A stretch of DNA of 64,000 bases from Sipunculus nudus (lineage: Eukaryota > Annelida > Sipuncula > Golfingiida > Sipunculidae): contig CM049310.1 in the NCBI GenBank assembly GCA_026874595.1, positions 21,986,058 through 22,050,057 of the forward strand, read 5' to 3'. This document shows, one piece after another, positions 13,801 through 28,800 of this stretch. A model generated the notes under the pieces. The model saw only the letters and a list, made by a program, of their open reading frames with translations, was not told the DNA's origin and ran no database searches. The translations under genes and the position numbers were made by a program. How positions within the stretch are numbered: the stretch's first letter is position 1; each line of letters opens with the position of its first letter.

Positions 13801-16800
13801 TCTACCGGTAAGTCAGGAGTTGCAACTGGGAGTACTTAAGATGACGTTGTACGCCTGTCTCTATGCTTGGCTGAGGGCTATAATAAAGCAGGGTACCAGT
13901 TTAGGTTCATAGATGTCTCAAACATGCGACCAGGAGATGATATAGTATAAAAGAGAGATAAGGAGAGGGATTCTTGTAATGAGAATTTTAAATTATCTTG
14001 TCAGATTATTGAACGCAGGCGTTTTGGACAGGAGCGTGTAAGATTAATTTTGAATATTCTGTGCACGGACTCTCCAGACCCAGCATTTTGCCTTCAGATT
14101 GACATATAATGTTAAAATCTATTTTTGTGACTTTTTTTGTTTGCCGGACAAACACTTTCTCTGAGTGATTAATGCGTTTTGGTGGATTAACATTGAAGGA
14201 CGCGCTTTCTCCGCATGTTGTTAATAGAAAATAAACAGTACCAATTACTAAACTAAAATGTCAGCGGAAGCCGCATTATCGGGACCGGAGGGAATATTCC
14301 TATCTCTTAGCAACACTGGGATGGACATCTCCCGTGTTCCACATTAAAGCCCCCTCTCTTCCTCCCCTCATATTGTGGCTTTCCTTAATAGAGCTGTTGC
14401 GCTTTTGGGGTACCAAATACACCAAGATTGTATTCAAGCGCAGTCCCACCAGGTGCAGTCGGCAAGTAGACCAGAGTTTATTGAATATCAGTGACAGGCC
14501 ACTAAACAAAATAGTGAAGTGCATCTGTATATGAGTACCATCTTTCGCCGTGGCCTTTTTAATATCCATAGTGACATGAGGATATTGAAAACCTAAATTT
14601 CTATGTGCCATGGCTCTCAGGGAACTGGCTAATATCGAGAATTGGGATGAACGACAGTGATGCGGCGCGCTGCATGGCGTCATAATAGGAAAGAGTTTGG
14701 CCGCTAGTATTTTATGACTTAGCAAATGGACGGCCTCATCAACAGTAAAGGTATTTTTCCAGCTGGCTCCCCAGCTACATAAATACTCCACGCCAGGACA
14801 CCCAGCAATATTTAGTATCTTATCTTCGCTCCCAGGCTTATTTGCTTTCCCGGATCAATCATTTGAAATGGAAATAGGTCTCTATGATTAGATAGTTAAG
14901 CACTGGCCGCTTTCTTGTGGTTGTAAGCGCGGTCGCCGGACGTTTTCTCAATGACCGCATTAATATCATGTCGAGATCTACAAACTGAACGGGATTTGCT
15001 TCATAAAAATCAATTTCAAAACCACCCGAGGATAAAAATTGCTGTGCAATCACAATCGTTGTTATAAATGGAAACTCTATATTTAACCATGCATTTATAT
15101 ATTTTTAATTTACATAAACGGATTTTGAGTTAATCACCCTGCCAGAGGCTTAACGTTTCACAATTAAAGGTAGTGATAAATTAGAGCAGAATGGACCTTT
15201 ATAATAATTGCATTACCTTTATTTAAAAGAATTTAATTAAAGTTTATTTTCGACGGGACACTAAAATGCTTATATTGATTTATTAAAGGCATATACATGG
15301 TCCTTTAGATTACACTACTCTATTAATCTTTTGCTCATCCTGTAAGCCACACTGTGTAATTGATTAATTCCTTTTTTAATATATAACATCACCAATGTAT
15401 TCATATATAACCACAATTTGTCGCCCAAAAAGCATAGTAATTTATAAAGCCTCAGCTATGATAGTAGCTGCCCTGCATCTTATCCCCAATTTTTTAAATT
15501 AAAATCTGATTAAAATATTTTGATGAAATGTAAATTACTCTTGTTTTACATATTTTGACCTGTATTATATTAATAATAGATATATTAAAACAATTTTACT
15601 GACATAGAGTTAAAGTATAAATAATATTTTACTAGTCAAACTTTATTATTTCAGGGTCTAGACCAAAGCCTACAGAAGCGAATGTACTGGATAAGAATTT
15701 ACACCACACCTTTGTCACACATGTCACGCGATCTATTCACGCAAACATTTTCTTCAAGTTCAGAAGTCCAACTTAGCCCATTTAATCACCAGTAACTGAA
15801 ATTATATGCGCTACGACAGATAGCCGGATATATCTTGATATGAGTTTTTACGTTTTCAATATCCTTAAAATATAACAAGCAAAATTGCAAACCTGTGGGG
15901 AATATCACCGGCAATTAGCTCTACGATCGATATAGATCATCTTTTATGCTCCTCTACTTCTGGCACAGGCCTCAGGCGGGATAATTCAATATCATGGGCC
16001 CTGAAATAAGTACTATTAGCAGAGAAGCCAAAATAAATTACATGTTTGAAACATGACTTCGCACTTTAGATTCATATAGTATTATGTTAAATCACATTCA
16101 GTAGGGAATGACGAGATATCTTCTTATTTAGTAATACCTAATGAAGTTCACATAACTTCAATGAGAGCCCTTCCCGGTGGTGAGTGACGAGTACCTTGGC
16201 CGAGCTAGAACTCTTCTACCTGCTGCCGGATCTTGATAGGAAGCACAACAATTGCTCATTACACATTGTTGAACACGTTCCCATATCTAATTCACGCTAG
16301 ATACAGGACATTGTGCGGATCCGAACTCATAAATACATATTATGGAAGCCATCGGGCAAAACCTGATCAAGTGGCCTCATGTTTTTCTTCTGGTCTTATG
16401 CCACACCATGCCTTAGACAAACAAGGTTCGAGTCTGAAATGTTTTAACATGCAGGTTCATGTACATTAACCTCAGTATATAAATTATGTTAAAATTTTAA
16501 AATTATTTTGTCCAAAATAACCCCGGTTGATCAAATATTAATTTTGGTCAAAATTTTCCAAAACTGAAAACATATTATAAGAAAATTATTTAAATATCAA
16601 ATATAGATAACCCTAGTTGTAGACATGAGGTGTAGCATGACGTAATATCCACTAATTATAACGTAATATTAGTTTGTTTTTTTTATACCTCCGCAAGATG
16701 GCGAGAGGTATTATGTTTTAATTTGGGTTTGACTGTGTGCAATCTTCGTAAAAGTCTAACCAGATTTTGTTAAAATTTTGTAAAAGGTTAGGATGACATC

Positions 16801-19800
16801 CAAAAAGCAATCCAGGTGCTTCACGTAATCTTGATCACCATGATTTTTTTTTCATTCAAAGGCTTCCTTTCCATTGCAACATACAGCTGTTTCTTTTGAC
16901 TCTGACGAGGCCCTTAGCCATTTTTATAGAGGACTAACCAGTGAATAGGATGGTTGTGACAGAAACCACTTCTTAGTTGTTGTGTAACTAGTCTGATTCT
17001 AATCCTGGCGGGGGTTGTGGCCTCTGTCCGCTTTCTTGTTTATTTCTGTGATGGTCTTTGCTGATCCTTATACATGTTTGTATACGCAAAGTATAGATAA
17101 ATAAAATAGTCAATGAATTAGTCTCATTAGTCTGGAGCCAAGAGTACCGTACGGGAGCAGTTACGTATAATAGGTTTACATCCTGCACTTAACGGTTACA
17201 ACTCAGTCATTCAAATCTTCAGTTTGCGTGTAATCTAAGTAAAATTAGTAATAACTTTTAATTTTGTTCACCGTTTTGTCATTCTAGTTACTTCTTCTAA
17301 TTTTTTATCAGAATGTTTCACTGTAATATCTTCATTACATATTTATTCACTAATACAAGCTTACTTCTCTGGAGGATGTTAAAATTTCCATGTAGAAGAA
17401 GTCATGCGACCTCGCCATTTTCTTCTTGCTATGAGAAACTGAGCCTATAAAAATGTTTTTAGTCAAAAGGCATTATTTTTTGGTTTAATTAATAAAATGA
17501 GATTTTTTCTTGATTAAAAACCTGATATTCCTTAGAATATGAAATTAAAACATCATGTGAAACATGTTCACGTGTTTCCTATAAAAGAGCTTCATGGAAA
17601 TAATGCTATTGTTTGGACGACGGCAGCGACAGGTCCATTTATCACGTTTGGATTAAACTCCAACGAGTCACCTTTTAATAATCTAACCATATTTAGCAGC
17701 CTCCGGGTGCATACAGATAGCTTATTTTGCGGTAAATTAAACACAAGTTTGCCGTATAAGCCCTGGGGTGTGAAAGTACACTTTTTCAAAGGGACAAATT
17801 ACGTGATCGGCCATGGTTTAAAAGAGGTTTATTTAGGAGCGGCAAAGGGAAGCATGTTTTTCTTAACAACTGATTAAGCTTGGCTGGTTATTACCATACT
17901 CTTATGGCATTGTGTTTTTCCGTTTTACGGAGAACCCTCTTTCCGTGATATAAGTAGGTCACTCGATCCTGTCCTCAGGGAGCAGCAGAAGCGAAGCACG
18001 CTCTTTTGTTTCGATCACAGTGAAGCAATTAAGAAGATTTACAACTACAATTCCATTAAGTTTCTGCGTTGTTCGATAAGACGCCGTATTTTCTCTATAG
18101 ATTTCATATGATGGACTCCTATTCATATTGGACACTGTATTTATTTGAAAGTTCATTTCTACAACTTCGCCTTGTGGTTATATGAAAGTTCTTGGAGTAC
18201 ATGCATGGTCTCCGTCAAAGTTCTATTGATTCGATGCTTACCTCAAAGGTTCTATATATGTGTGTTTTTTTTTCATTTTGTATGATTACATGATTTTATT
18301 TAGGCTCTAATCATAATTATATCAAGACCTGTTTCTGTTGTTTAATGGCCGATTTAGTTCATCTTTCATATAGTCAATGGTTTGCTAGACATACAGACAA
18401 TATATAAATTTAGTTGTGTAATGTATATATGATTCAACTGATTTTTAGAGAGTTCAAAAAGCGTAGCATTCTTCAGTATAAACAAAGTGCAATGTAAATT
18501 CCTAATACATGTTTCTGCTATATCACGACTGTACACTTATATACCAGTCCTAGTCGTATGTACAAACTGAAAGGGATCACATTGATCAGTTGTTAAGGGG
18601 GTAATTTCGATTTATAAGCATAATGTGATAATATGAAATGTTAACGGCTGGTGAAATTATATTCCTGAAAAAAATATTTTTGCTGATTAATTATCATTAC
18701 CAAATCAAGGCATTGCCACACTGGCCCCACCTGTCCCGTAAATCGTTTTCTGATTTGCTTAAAGTTTAATTCGATTAAGACCGGCTTCTCTCAGTGGACA
18801 GGATTATAACGGGATGCAATAATTACCCTTTTCATCGTGGAGTGTAAAAGATTAAAAATAAAAAGTGGTCCTTTGTGGAGTTTGTCTGTTTCGTGTACTG
18901 GTCCAAATGATAAAATTTTCTGAGAAAGCAGCCCAATCAGAACTACTCCATAAAACATTCAAGTGAATTTGCAGGTAATTATTGAATATATTAATGATAA
19001 AAATATTCTTCTGTTTGTAGTTTTATATGTGGATCCTGTCGCTTGGATTTTCACTCGCCTTTGGTGCAATGTTTAGTAAAACATGGAGAGTCCATAAAAT
19101 CTTTACCAATAAGAAGATACAACGCACTGTAAGTATATTTACCAAATTCTTGAAAATTATGCTCGTTAATTCTGTGAAGTTGCAACTAGTATTGTATGTA
19201 ATGCTGCAGACTAGTATATCCAGCGGAGCTATATGCATTTTTTGCTTTAGTCATTTGTTTATGATGGACCGACTGTGGTTGGGTACCAGTTACGTATTCA
19301 AGGGTCGTATATTGTTGCGTTGACACTCTCGTGTATGCTCTAAGGGCACAGTCCGTGGGGATAAAGGAAAGGGAACCAGTGTCAATCTTCAGCAGACACT
19401 GGCATATACATTATCAGGTTCAGCTGTCACCTGATTGAGTTTAGGAGGTGCCTGTATGTCTTGTAATACGCATTCCACGAAAATGTCAATAGCACTGGAC
19501 GAGTTGGATGTAAGACCAATTGCGGAAATCATATTCATTGCACACCAATTAGGAAAATGCATAACTTATGAACAATACAATTATAGTTACTTTATCGTTT
19601 AAATTTTCTTGAAGTCTGAAACATTCTGTCAAGCCTAATGCACCATTAATAAGACAAGTTGGCACACATTTTATTTTCCCGAAGAAGGACGGAGTGATTT
19701 CCTATGACGAATACGCCTTATAATAATAAAAGATATCCCATTATAACGTGCAAATTCTGTAATACTTTATATATTGCGCGGGGGCTTGCTGAATTTGAAC

Positions 19801-22800
19801 TCATCACCATCATAAATAATTTAAAACAAAGGAGTATATAAAAAGGGATACATGTTAACTATTTAATTATAAACCTTTCAATTCATTTTCATTTTAGGCC
19901 TACGTTTTGTCAAGGGGGGTTGCAAGTACGATTTCAGACCTGGGAGTACTGCTTCCGCTTGGCACAAGTGTAGCAGACATGTAGATTCATATATACGAAG
20001 GGGGGGGGGGGGGGGGGGGCTCACTTTTGGCGTATATGTGAATATCTGTGTGCTGTGTCAGATTTGCGTTCGGATAATTATCTATACACTGAAAACGCTA
20101 CGAATATTGTTACGGAACCTAATATAAACAGATCACGTATGCGTGATGAACACAAATTTTGTAATGGAGATAAAAAAAATCAGATTCTGTAACACTAGGC
20201 AGCGTGAAATGTCTAGGGGAATGAATAAAGAAGTCATTGTTTTTTTGTTAACAAATAACTATAATTTATTCTCAAAACAACCCTAACATTACAATACAAT
20301 AAATCAATACAATTATACAGTAAAACAGCGGTATAAGAACAAATCAATACAATCACACAGAAAAATAAACAATGTGCACAGTACCTGGATACCAACGCCG
20401 TCACAACGATAAGTTCTTTAAATGTATACTCTCGGAGAATGACAGTCCAGTGTAAAGCTCTTGTAACAATCCAGAAAGTAAACTGAAGTCCAAATGCACA
20501 AAATCCAGGAGAAACTCAAAGAAAATCAATAATTACCGCACACGTCGCATCAGGTCCCAGAAAATGACACACGCTTCTGCGTCCGCTGGAAAACTTCTCT
20601 GCTCTCTTCTCTCGGCTCTAAAACACAGCCCCTTTATATACCTTCACACCCCAAGCCGAGAATTTTCCACTTCTCGAATAGTCTTAAGGATCCTACACAA
20701 CACAGTAAACACGCGTTACAGGAATCATCTAGAAGAACATCGCTGTGTGTATCTCTACATACCAGGGTCACCACTTTACCCTCGACCAGGCGTGAAAGCC
20801 CAAGGCTAACATGACAACGAGAGTTCAACCAGTACGGATTAAACATAGAATGTAAGAAACGGCCTGGCGAGGGTGTCACAACACGAGTTACGCCCGTGTG
20901 ACACAATAAAAAGAGCACCTGTAACAATATGTTCATGACTAAAAGGCTGTCCAATATCAGGACATCAGTAAACACTATAAATTACCTTTTCTTTAAAAGA
21001 CCAGTTAAAGGAGGTAGTTTATTATATCAGAATAAACTTCTTGCCTGTTTAGTTTGACAAATCTTGGCTGGTTATAATTGTAATCGTTCTCGGCAATGGC
21101 TTAAACATATTAGTCTGCTTCCACAGTTAATATCAGAAAAAAATAATCTCCATATAATATATAGCGGCACACCAAAATGTTATTCCTCGTTATTTTTTTA
21201 ATTGATCTAACAAAACACGTCAGAGGCAAATCATCAATGTTCACTCCCCCGTGTGACTATATTAGGTCCTTTGGCTCAATTTAGTTTTGTGGCCCGACCC
21301 TTGAAAGCCAAACGACATAACTGGGGCAAGGTGTACGGGTTTATATACCAGGTTCTGACGGCCGAGTGGTGAAGCGGAACACCTCCTGAATTAGTACGTT
21401 CTGTTCAATCTCGATGGCCACTTAAGTTGAAATTCCAAGGAATAACCCCACCTGCCGACCATCTCAAACTGATAATTGTTCCCGACAGGGCGCCATAGTT
21501 CGTGACCTGTCTAATAGAGTGTGTCTTTGTTATCCCTGGAGGGAGCTAGCAAATAACGGTAGGAAGTGATGCACGATGACGCAATGCATTATGGGACCCA
21601 TCAGAAGTCAGCAAGTCGGTAAAAAAAGACGATATCGTGCATCATGTGACCGTAACACTGTCCCTCCGGGCATCCCATCTAAAAGTAGGTGCCACACGGG
21701 TCACACTGTCGTCATCAAACCGACCCGGGGGTGTCAATCACAGAAATGTATACCTCTATAATACCATTAAGAAAATAATGGTGATGCTATGCTATCCGCC
21801 ATTTAATATTCCCTTTTTCCCCGTTATTATCTCGCCAGTTTCTAATTTTATCATTGTTATTTGTAAAACGGATCAAAATAGAAGGCTATGTTGCTGCGAC
21901 ATTCGTTTTCTTGACCGTTTCATTTCAAGTTAAAGTGTTACTTAAACTAATCATGACAAGGCATCTGGTAAAGTTGTGCCAGGGATCACCAGTAGTTAAT
22001 TTTGATTGAATTCGCGGGTTTTTATCTGTTCATATGACATAATGCATTTAAGCGCTACATATAAATTCACTGTTCCCCTGTCAAAATTTTTTAAACTCTG
22101 TACCATATTCGCCTGTAGAAATTATCTAATTAAATGTTGCCATGGCATTATACTGTTGATGCTTCAAGGCCTCCTTTTAACATGTCCCATGATACCAACC
22201 TTTAATAGAACGTAGTAAGTCACCGAATCACTTTCCAAATGCAGTAAACAGTTCCATTAATTTGTCGTTCATTGTTCAGGTAATGGTGTTGATATGACGC
22301 GGGGTTTAGAAGCAAGATATATACTATGTTTCCTTGTCTATTAACTTGTTTTTCAAAAAGCAGTATATTATTTTATGGTATTAATTCCCCTTTCTCTGCC
22401 TTATGAAAAAAAAAAACGGTTTGTGTATATTGTCTTGATCAACAAACCACATAAAAGAGGTAAACAGGGGTAATGGTACGGAGAATCAGGTGACAAGAGG
22501 AATGGGACCATGCGGTATATGATTGTGATCCGTCCATTATTAATATTAATGGTTTTGAGAAATCTTACACAAGCATTGACCTTTCAAGTCAAAGTAACAA
22601 AGGTACTTTATGTCGATTTTGGGAATGTTACAGTTATTTTATTCAGAGCTTGGCTCAAGTATTGTGTATTCGGTTTTAAACGTCCGCTTTTCTTTGTTCC
22701 AAGATATTCAAGGATTGTCGTTTTACAAACCAAATTAATTGAAATGGGATTCCAAGACTGCATACATATCAATTGGAGTATTTATGCCGCATTGTTAAGT

Positions 22801-25800
22801 TTAGGGGAGAATGTTGTTAATTAACATTGTATATTATTCCGTCCAAAATCAAGTTGTTCATATTTAACCCATGGTCAATTCTTCCAGTACGCCAGTCCGT
22901 GTTTGGAAAATGAAAGTCCTGAAAGTATGAGTGTCGGCGAGTATTGTATGAGGGTTCTGAATTTTAGGAAGAACTGATTGCCCTTTGGATCGACCAGGTC
23001 TGGACATGGCAGTTATTAAATGGTGTCGATCAGCGGTCAGCTGCGGCCACCATTCATTCTGTCCCGGCCTTCCACTTAGCGCCCCTTGAAGCGTGAAGTG
23101 ATAGCCAACCGATTGCTCCGCTAACAGGGCGGCACACAGTGACTCCAGGAAACCACAGCCTGCACTGGAATAGGACCGGCCATGATGCTGTTTGATACAT
23201 TTTGAAAAATAAATAACCGAGCCAGCATCCAACATTTAATGCTTGAATATATCTATTTGAACATATGAAACTAAAATGGAATTTGATAGTAAAAGACTTT
23301 TAGCTACATAAGTGTGATTATAAGCATGATAAAATATGTAAAATTAATGTACCTCGGGCAACTAATATTAATATACCTCGGTTCCTGTTTAAAGTAGTAA
23401 ATATTATTTATTTAATTAGTTCAGCAAAGTAGAGTGGTTCGTTTTGTTTTCCCGTGCTTCAAATTCATTTCTATTTCACCCCGTGTAGTGAAAGTGATTC
23501 CAAATGTAGACGTTTTCTTTTTGTCAAAAAGGATTGCTTTTAACATCTATACATATCTATATATCTTACAAGATACCTGGGAAGTTCAATTTAACTAGAA
23601 ATAACAGCAGGAGGGACGTTTAATCGAAGTTGGCCGTTTCTTTTGCGAGGTCTTACTTAGGTATTAATAGAGCTTCACATGAGCAGTGGCCAATCTCTTC
23701 TGCGGCCCACTTACACATTTTCACAAGCCTACGTCTCACTTATGGCCAATTACTACCACATTACCATCAGTACAATATAAAATACTGAATAGAGGTGGAC
23801 AGTTTTGATGAAAAATTATAAGTTTTAAAGCCGCCTGTTCGTGTGCATCTTTCATCAGCTAAATATTTGTAATAAAATACCATATCTTCGAAAATATACC
23901 AGTATTTCCCATCATGACATCACAGGCAAATAAAGCACTCGGTAGTCTTGTGAAAGACACCTCTATCTAGCACTAGAAATATCGGTCCGTAGCTGCTGAT
24001 CGGTCCATTGAACGTCAGAACTCTGTTTTTGCAGCAAGAGACATCCCAAAACTCATAAATACACATTGAATAAAACAGTTAAAAGATGAAAGGGAGAGTG
24101 TGTCGGAGTTTATCCTAATAACATTATATACCTGGTAATGTACTTATATTTTGCTTTTTAACTCAGCTGACTGCAAGCGATTACTCTTTGTCCGTCGTCC
24201 TTCCGGTCGTCTGTAGGCCTATGTCGATCTGTCGAGCTGTTACCAAGGCACAAAGTGAAACCATAAGGCCAAGGAACGCCATAGGCGGCCTTAGAGACTT
24301 GGGCACAATTTCCTGAGAAGCTAAAAATTAGATTGCTGCGACCTATATTCTCTGTGTGAAGGTCTCCAGGCTGTAGAAAAACTTTAAAAAAATCCAGAAT
24401 GGCTTGATTGATTGTCCTGTATTGTTAAATAGTCGGCTGAAGAACACTGATAGTGACAACTATACCATGTTTCTTTTTTTTAATTTTTCAGAATGACTGA
24501 TTCCAGCCAACATTCGAAAATTAAGCAGGCCACATCATATTAAGTCCAAATTTCACATGCCAACAGTTCCTGATAGGTCCAGTGGAAATACAAAATTAGG
24601 TCCCTCTAACCTGTATTCTGTGATCGTGATTTACACAGAGTAAGGAAAAAGTGTTTCACACATGAGAACGTAAGATCTTTGTCATTTCATAAAAAAGACC
24701 AAATTTCACAAGCATAGCTGGATGGATTGTTATCGAATGTAGAATGCTGGTTTTCCAGAACTTTTGTGGTGCCATCAGCAATACATGTATTTCTATGCAT
24801 TTACTGTTATTTTTAAGACGACAGATTACGAACATCAGTCAAAAGATCAGAGGGTCAATATAAAATGTTGGCAAATGCTGTGTGGAAACTAAAAAGTGTG
24901 TCACTTTGACATGTATACAGTATCTCAGAAGTTAAAACTATTGTAATTAAAAGTATATTCCAAAGAGAAGATTTCCTATAAGTGGATGGACTGTTTGTCT
25001 TGATTTCAGTGTATTAAATGACCCTAAAGAATTGTAACTCGTGTAAAAAATGCGTTTGCATGCAGAAAGAGTTGAGGGATTTTGAATGGTTACCTTAAAT
25101 TAGGTCAAGGGTGCCCTTATGGTCAGTGGCCCTTAGATTCACCTTCAGCTGAGCGTCATGGCCCATGGCCAAGGAGTGCCGTAATACTTTGTCCATTAAA
25201 CTAGCTGAAAACGGGTGGCAATGAGTGTGGTATGGTTACTGTGAACCTTGCGTCTGGCAGTCGGATGACCAGCAAGCCGGGCGGTAAAGTTGCCAATTAA
25301 CTGTCACTTACGTTAAGGGACTACCGCTGTTTAAATAATTGCCGATTCAGCACCAGGAGGGCTGGCAGTACTGCTTCATGCTAGTCTTATTATTGGGCGT
25401 TTCTGCATTCGACGGGTGACTGCTCCAGTCAGCACATCTGAACCCTTTCCCCACCACCCGCCCTCTTGGCCTGTGGACGTGGTATTCAGTTCCCGCGTCA
25501 ACAGAATCAGATTAAGATTCGCTCGGCTCGGTCCGTAAACCCGGCAACTGTCGGCGACAGGGCAGTGACCAGGTCTGGTAGACGGGACGGCAGCCTTTGA
25601 CATGAAAATATAAACGAAAATTCCTACAACAACTCCGTGATCATTGTGACAATGGAACATCCTCGCGTTAGTCGAAGCGCCCCTTAAATAAGTTTATTAA
25701 ATAAGGCCACTGTAACCTTTTTTCAAGGACTATAGGCAAAAACATGATTTTTGGCACTCTTGAAGTCATTATTCCCATTGTTCAAGGTTAATATTTTTCA

Positions 25801-28800
25801 CCTGAACATTACATCAATAATAAATGATTGTATAATCTGTATGTCAAATTCAGCTTAGCGTCATGTCCCATGAGCTGCTTGTTAAAAGTAAGGATGGTGG
25901 TTTGGAATAAAAACATAAGAGTATTTTGTTCTTTAATATTTAGTTAATAGAACACCTGTCAACAAAGATTCATGCCAATTAAGACCGACAATTTGTAACG
26001 GATAACTGTCGTTACCCTGTACATTCATCTTACAGGCATTTTGACTTTCTTTAAATTAGACTACATATTTTGAATCAGCATCATTCTTTGCACATCCACA
26101 AATTACTGAAACCGTGAATAAAATGGAAAGTTAACACGAATATTATGTATTGAAATCCTATTACCTGCCTTGGATCATAGGTTTAGCAAAATAATATAAA
26201 GGAGTGAAGCAGAATGACGAGGGTAGCGATACCAGTAGAAGAGAAATATTACAGATACCCAACCTTATCCATTGTTTTATTCAAATTTCGTCATCATAGG
26301 CATTCATTCAACAATCTTAAATCACCTCTTTATTATCCCAAAGTACAAAAATGATTGTATAGAGTAATATTCAGACATAACTCAAGCCTTGCTTTTGTAC
26401 GCCCGACTTTTCATTTGAATTATTATCAACCCATTATATATATAGGTAACCCTTAAATGAGATGACACTTAAGAAAAAGCAACTATTCCTGTTGTATGGT
26501 CATCACCATCTTTGTTAGGAAAACAAGGGGGCATGGCGGTCAGGTTATCATTCTCTGTAAAATGATGAATTTATAGGGACCTATTCCGATTGCAGACGTC
26601 TATTAACTAAAGATTACCTATGAACCTTTTATAGAAATAGGCCGAAAACACCGATCCTACCACACCGGCTGTTCGTTTTCCTTTTATCCAAAACAATCCA
26701 GACATATTCAGTAAAGACATCTAGTGGCAAGTCACACTAACAAGAATATGACAAGGGACTTAAACAACTTGTGACTACTAGCTTCCGCATACGTGCGACC
26801 AACCACCTTATGTAACGTTGTTTTCTGTTTGTTACCATTTGCGCATACATAACAGCTTGTAAGCAATAAGGTCCTAAATACGTAACATGCACGTTGTAAG
26901 AACTTTTCTGATCCGCAAGTACCTACTATTAATCAATATACATATATACAGAGTAAGCCCGATATCTCACAAATTCTACAGATAAGGTAGGCGTAAAGCT
27001 GGCTTCAACGCCACTTGTACCTGTGATGCCATTAACGCTGTTTTTCCGTATGTAGGTGATAAAGGACTACCAGCTGATGGCCATCGTCTGCGTCCTCGTG
27101 GGGCTCGACGTCGCAATCCTCTGTGTGTGGGAGTTTACCGACCCTCTCACAGTCGTCAGAAGTAACAAAACCTTGGAAATAATGGTAAGCAAAGCCAATA
27201 ACCATCCTATGTACTAAAACCGGACGGCAAAATGGCACATAAAGAAGTATGTTATTGCAAGAACATGAGGATAGGAAAGCTCGATACATCAGATTCTGAT
27301 CAGATAATCAAGGTCGCAGATGTAATGGAATAGTTGCAAATTAAACATATTGATGTCTATGATAACAATGATAATGGATACCATTAGGGTCCACTAACAC
27401 CGGCCATTGGATATCTCAAGCCTGTACCTTGTCTGGATAAGCCGTGTTAAGCCGTATAGGAATAAACACGGCAGATCTCGAGATATTAAAGATCAACAGC
27501 TTAGGCAACCTTTAATGCAATTACATTACATGTAAAGCAGGGCTATTGGGTAAATAGATATGCGCAAAGACTTCGCTTTATGAAAACTGGGTCTACTGGT
27601 TTCAGGGAAGAGCGTAAAATAAGTTCTGTCATTTGAGTTTTTTTTTTGTAAGGAGGAATGACGCCAGAAATCTTCTTGTTTATTATACGTAAGACTTAAA
27701 GATAGCGTTTTGTACATACGTAGTATTGAGAAATATGACCATGTCATTCAGTAACAGAGGATACTGAACCTATTTGTCAAGACCATCTTTTCTGTGATTT
27801 TTTTTTTATCAAAAACAAAACAAGCTGATTAACAGGGTCGAAAACATAAACGATATTTCATCAGGTCTGGCCTATGAATTGGAATTAGTTTTTCCTAGAT
27901 TCCTTTTAGTATATTAACAATCGGGAGTCAAGGGAGTTAATAGGGTGCAATACGTGATAAATGAAATAACGTCAGCAAAAAGGGGATGCAACAAATGCTT
28001 GATGAAATTGAACGAGAACCAATTAAATACCCATGGTGATCTGGCTGTTTTCTAAATAATATTATAATAAGAAATATAAAAATAATAAGATCACACAATT
28101 AAACATCAGCCTATCAATCTGTTGCTAAGTTCACGAGTTCGTGATAATTAGAACTGAATTGCAAGAATTCTTTTTTAACCAGGTTTCTTTAGATTACGTC
28201 GGCGTTTGTTTACTAAGAACATCAGAGCGATGCTAGAAATGGTACCTACTTTATACCATGATGAGTATAGATAGTTATTTGGATTTAGTACAAACATTGA
28301 ATAACAAAGACTAGAATTTAGGCTTGAACAGATATGTTTATCTAAGCAACAACTTTGAATTGATGGATTTGAAGTTTGAAACAATATGTCCACCATCCGT
28401 CCGGTCGACCGTTCTCAGACAAGGCATATATGGTAAACGTGAGACCTAAGAATTCCAACTACCCTTGGAAACCCAAAATAAGTTCATAGTTCTAAGCAGT
28501 TTGAGAAAAAATTAAGGTACAGTTCGTGTTAGTACAATTGACCTATCCACCAGAGCCCAAATGCTCCGCCCTTTTAACCTAATTATTACAATGAGCCCCA
28601 AAAACGCTCCTACACAGAAGGTCTTCCATGCCCATGGTAGCGAGAGCTGCTTATAATATAATAATGACGTCACAAAGGTCGATGTCGCATGACGTCGTAT
28701 TGACTGACGTCATCAACTGGAATCGCTTTCCTCATATCGGAGTCATTATGAACTGTTTTGCAATATTTTGGATTATTTGTCTCATACGAATTACATGTCA

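Larger units (their letters stand above)
8230..19020 (+). other. Receptor intron 3 (10.8 kb)
   Basis: GTAAGC...TTTGTAG. The largest intron in view. It carries a composite repeat element (9289-12690), a fold-back element (13402-13882) and a CCTCCGC-type fragment (16685-16850). The rest (8230-9288, 12691-13401, 13883-16684, 16851-19020) is AT-rich DNA with only short or unrecognised open frames. Confidence 0.85.
19129..27055 (+). other. Receptor intron 4 (7.9 kb)
   Basis: GTAAGT...TATGTAG. Carries a G-run (20000-20019), an antisense solo LTR (20108-20926), a tRNA-like SINE candidate (21349-21770) and a second copy of the CAGCTGA-type element (24163-25170) with an extra end fragment near 25852. 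Remaining stretches show no recognised gene. Confidence 0.85.

Noticed and set aside
14300-14791. 163-codon minus-strand open frame as a nested gene
   Set aside because: No recognised domain, no coding-like composition, no supporting splice context; kept only as a low-confidence entry.
17539-17877. 112-codon + frame in intron 3
   Set aside because: No recognised family; the opposite strand is open too, so this looks like a stretch poor in stops by chance.
22510-23235. Open frames of 104 (+) and 123 (-) codons in intron 4
   Set aside because: No recognised motifs and expected by chance in 8 kb of intron; the + frame is hydrophobic only because the DNA is T-rich.
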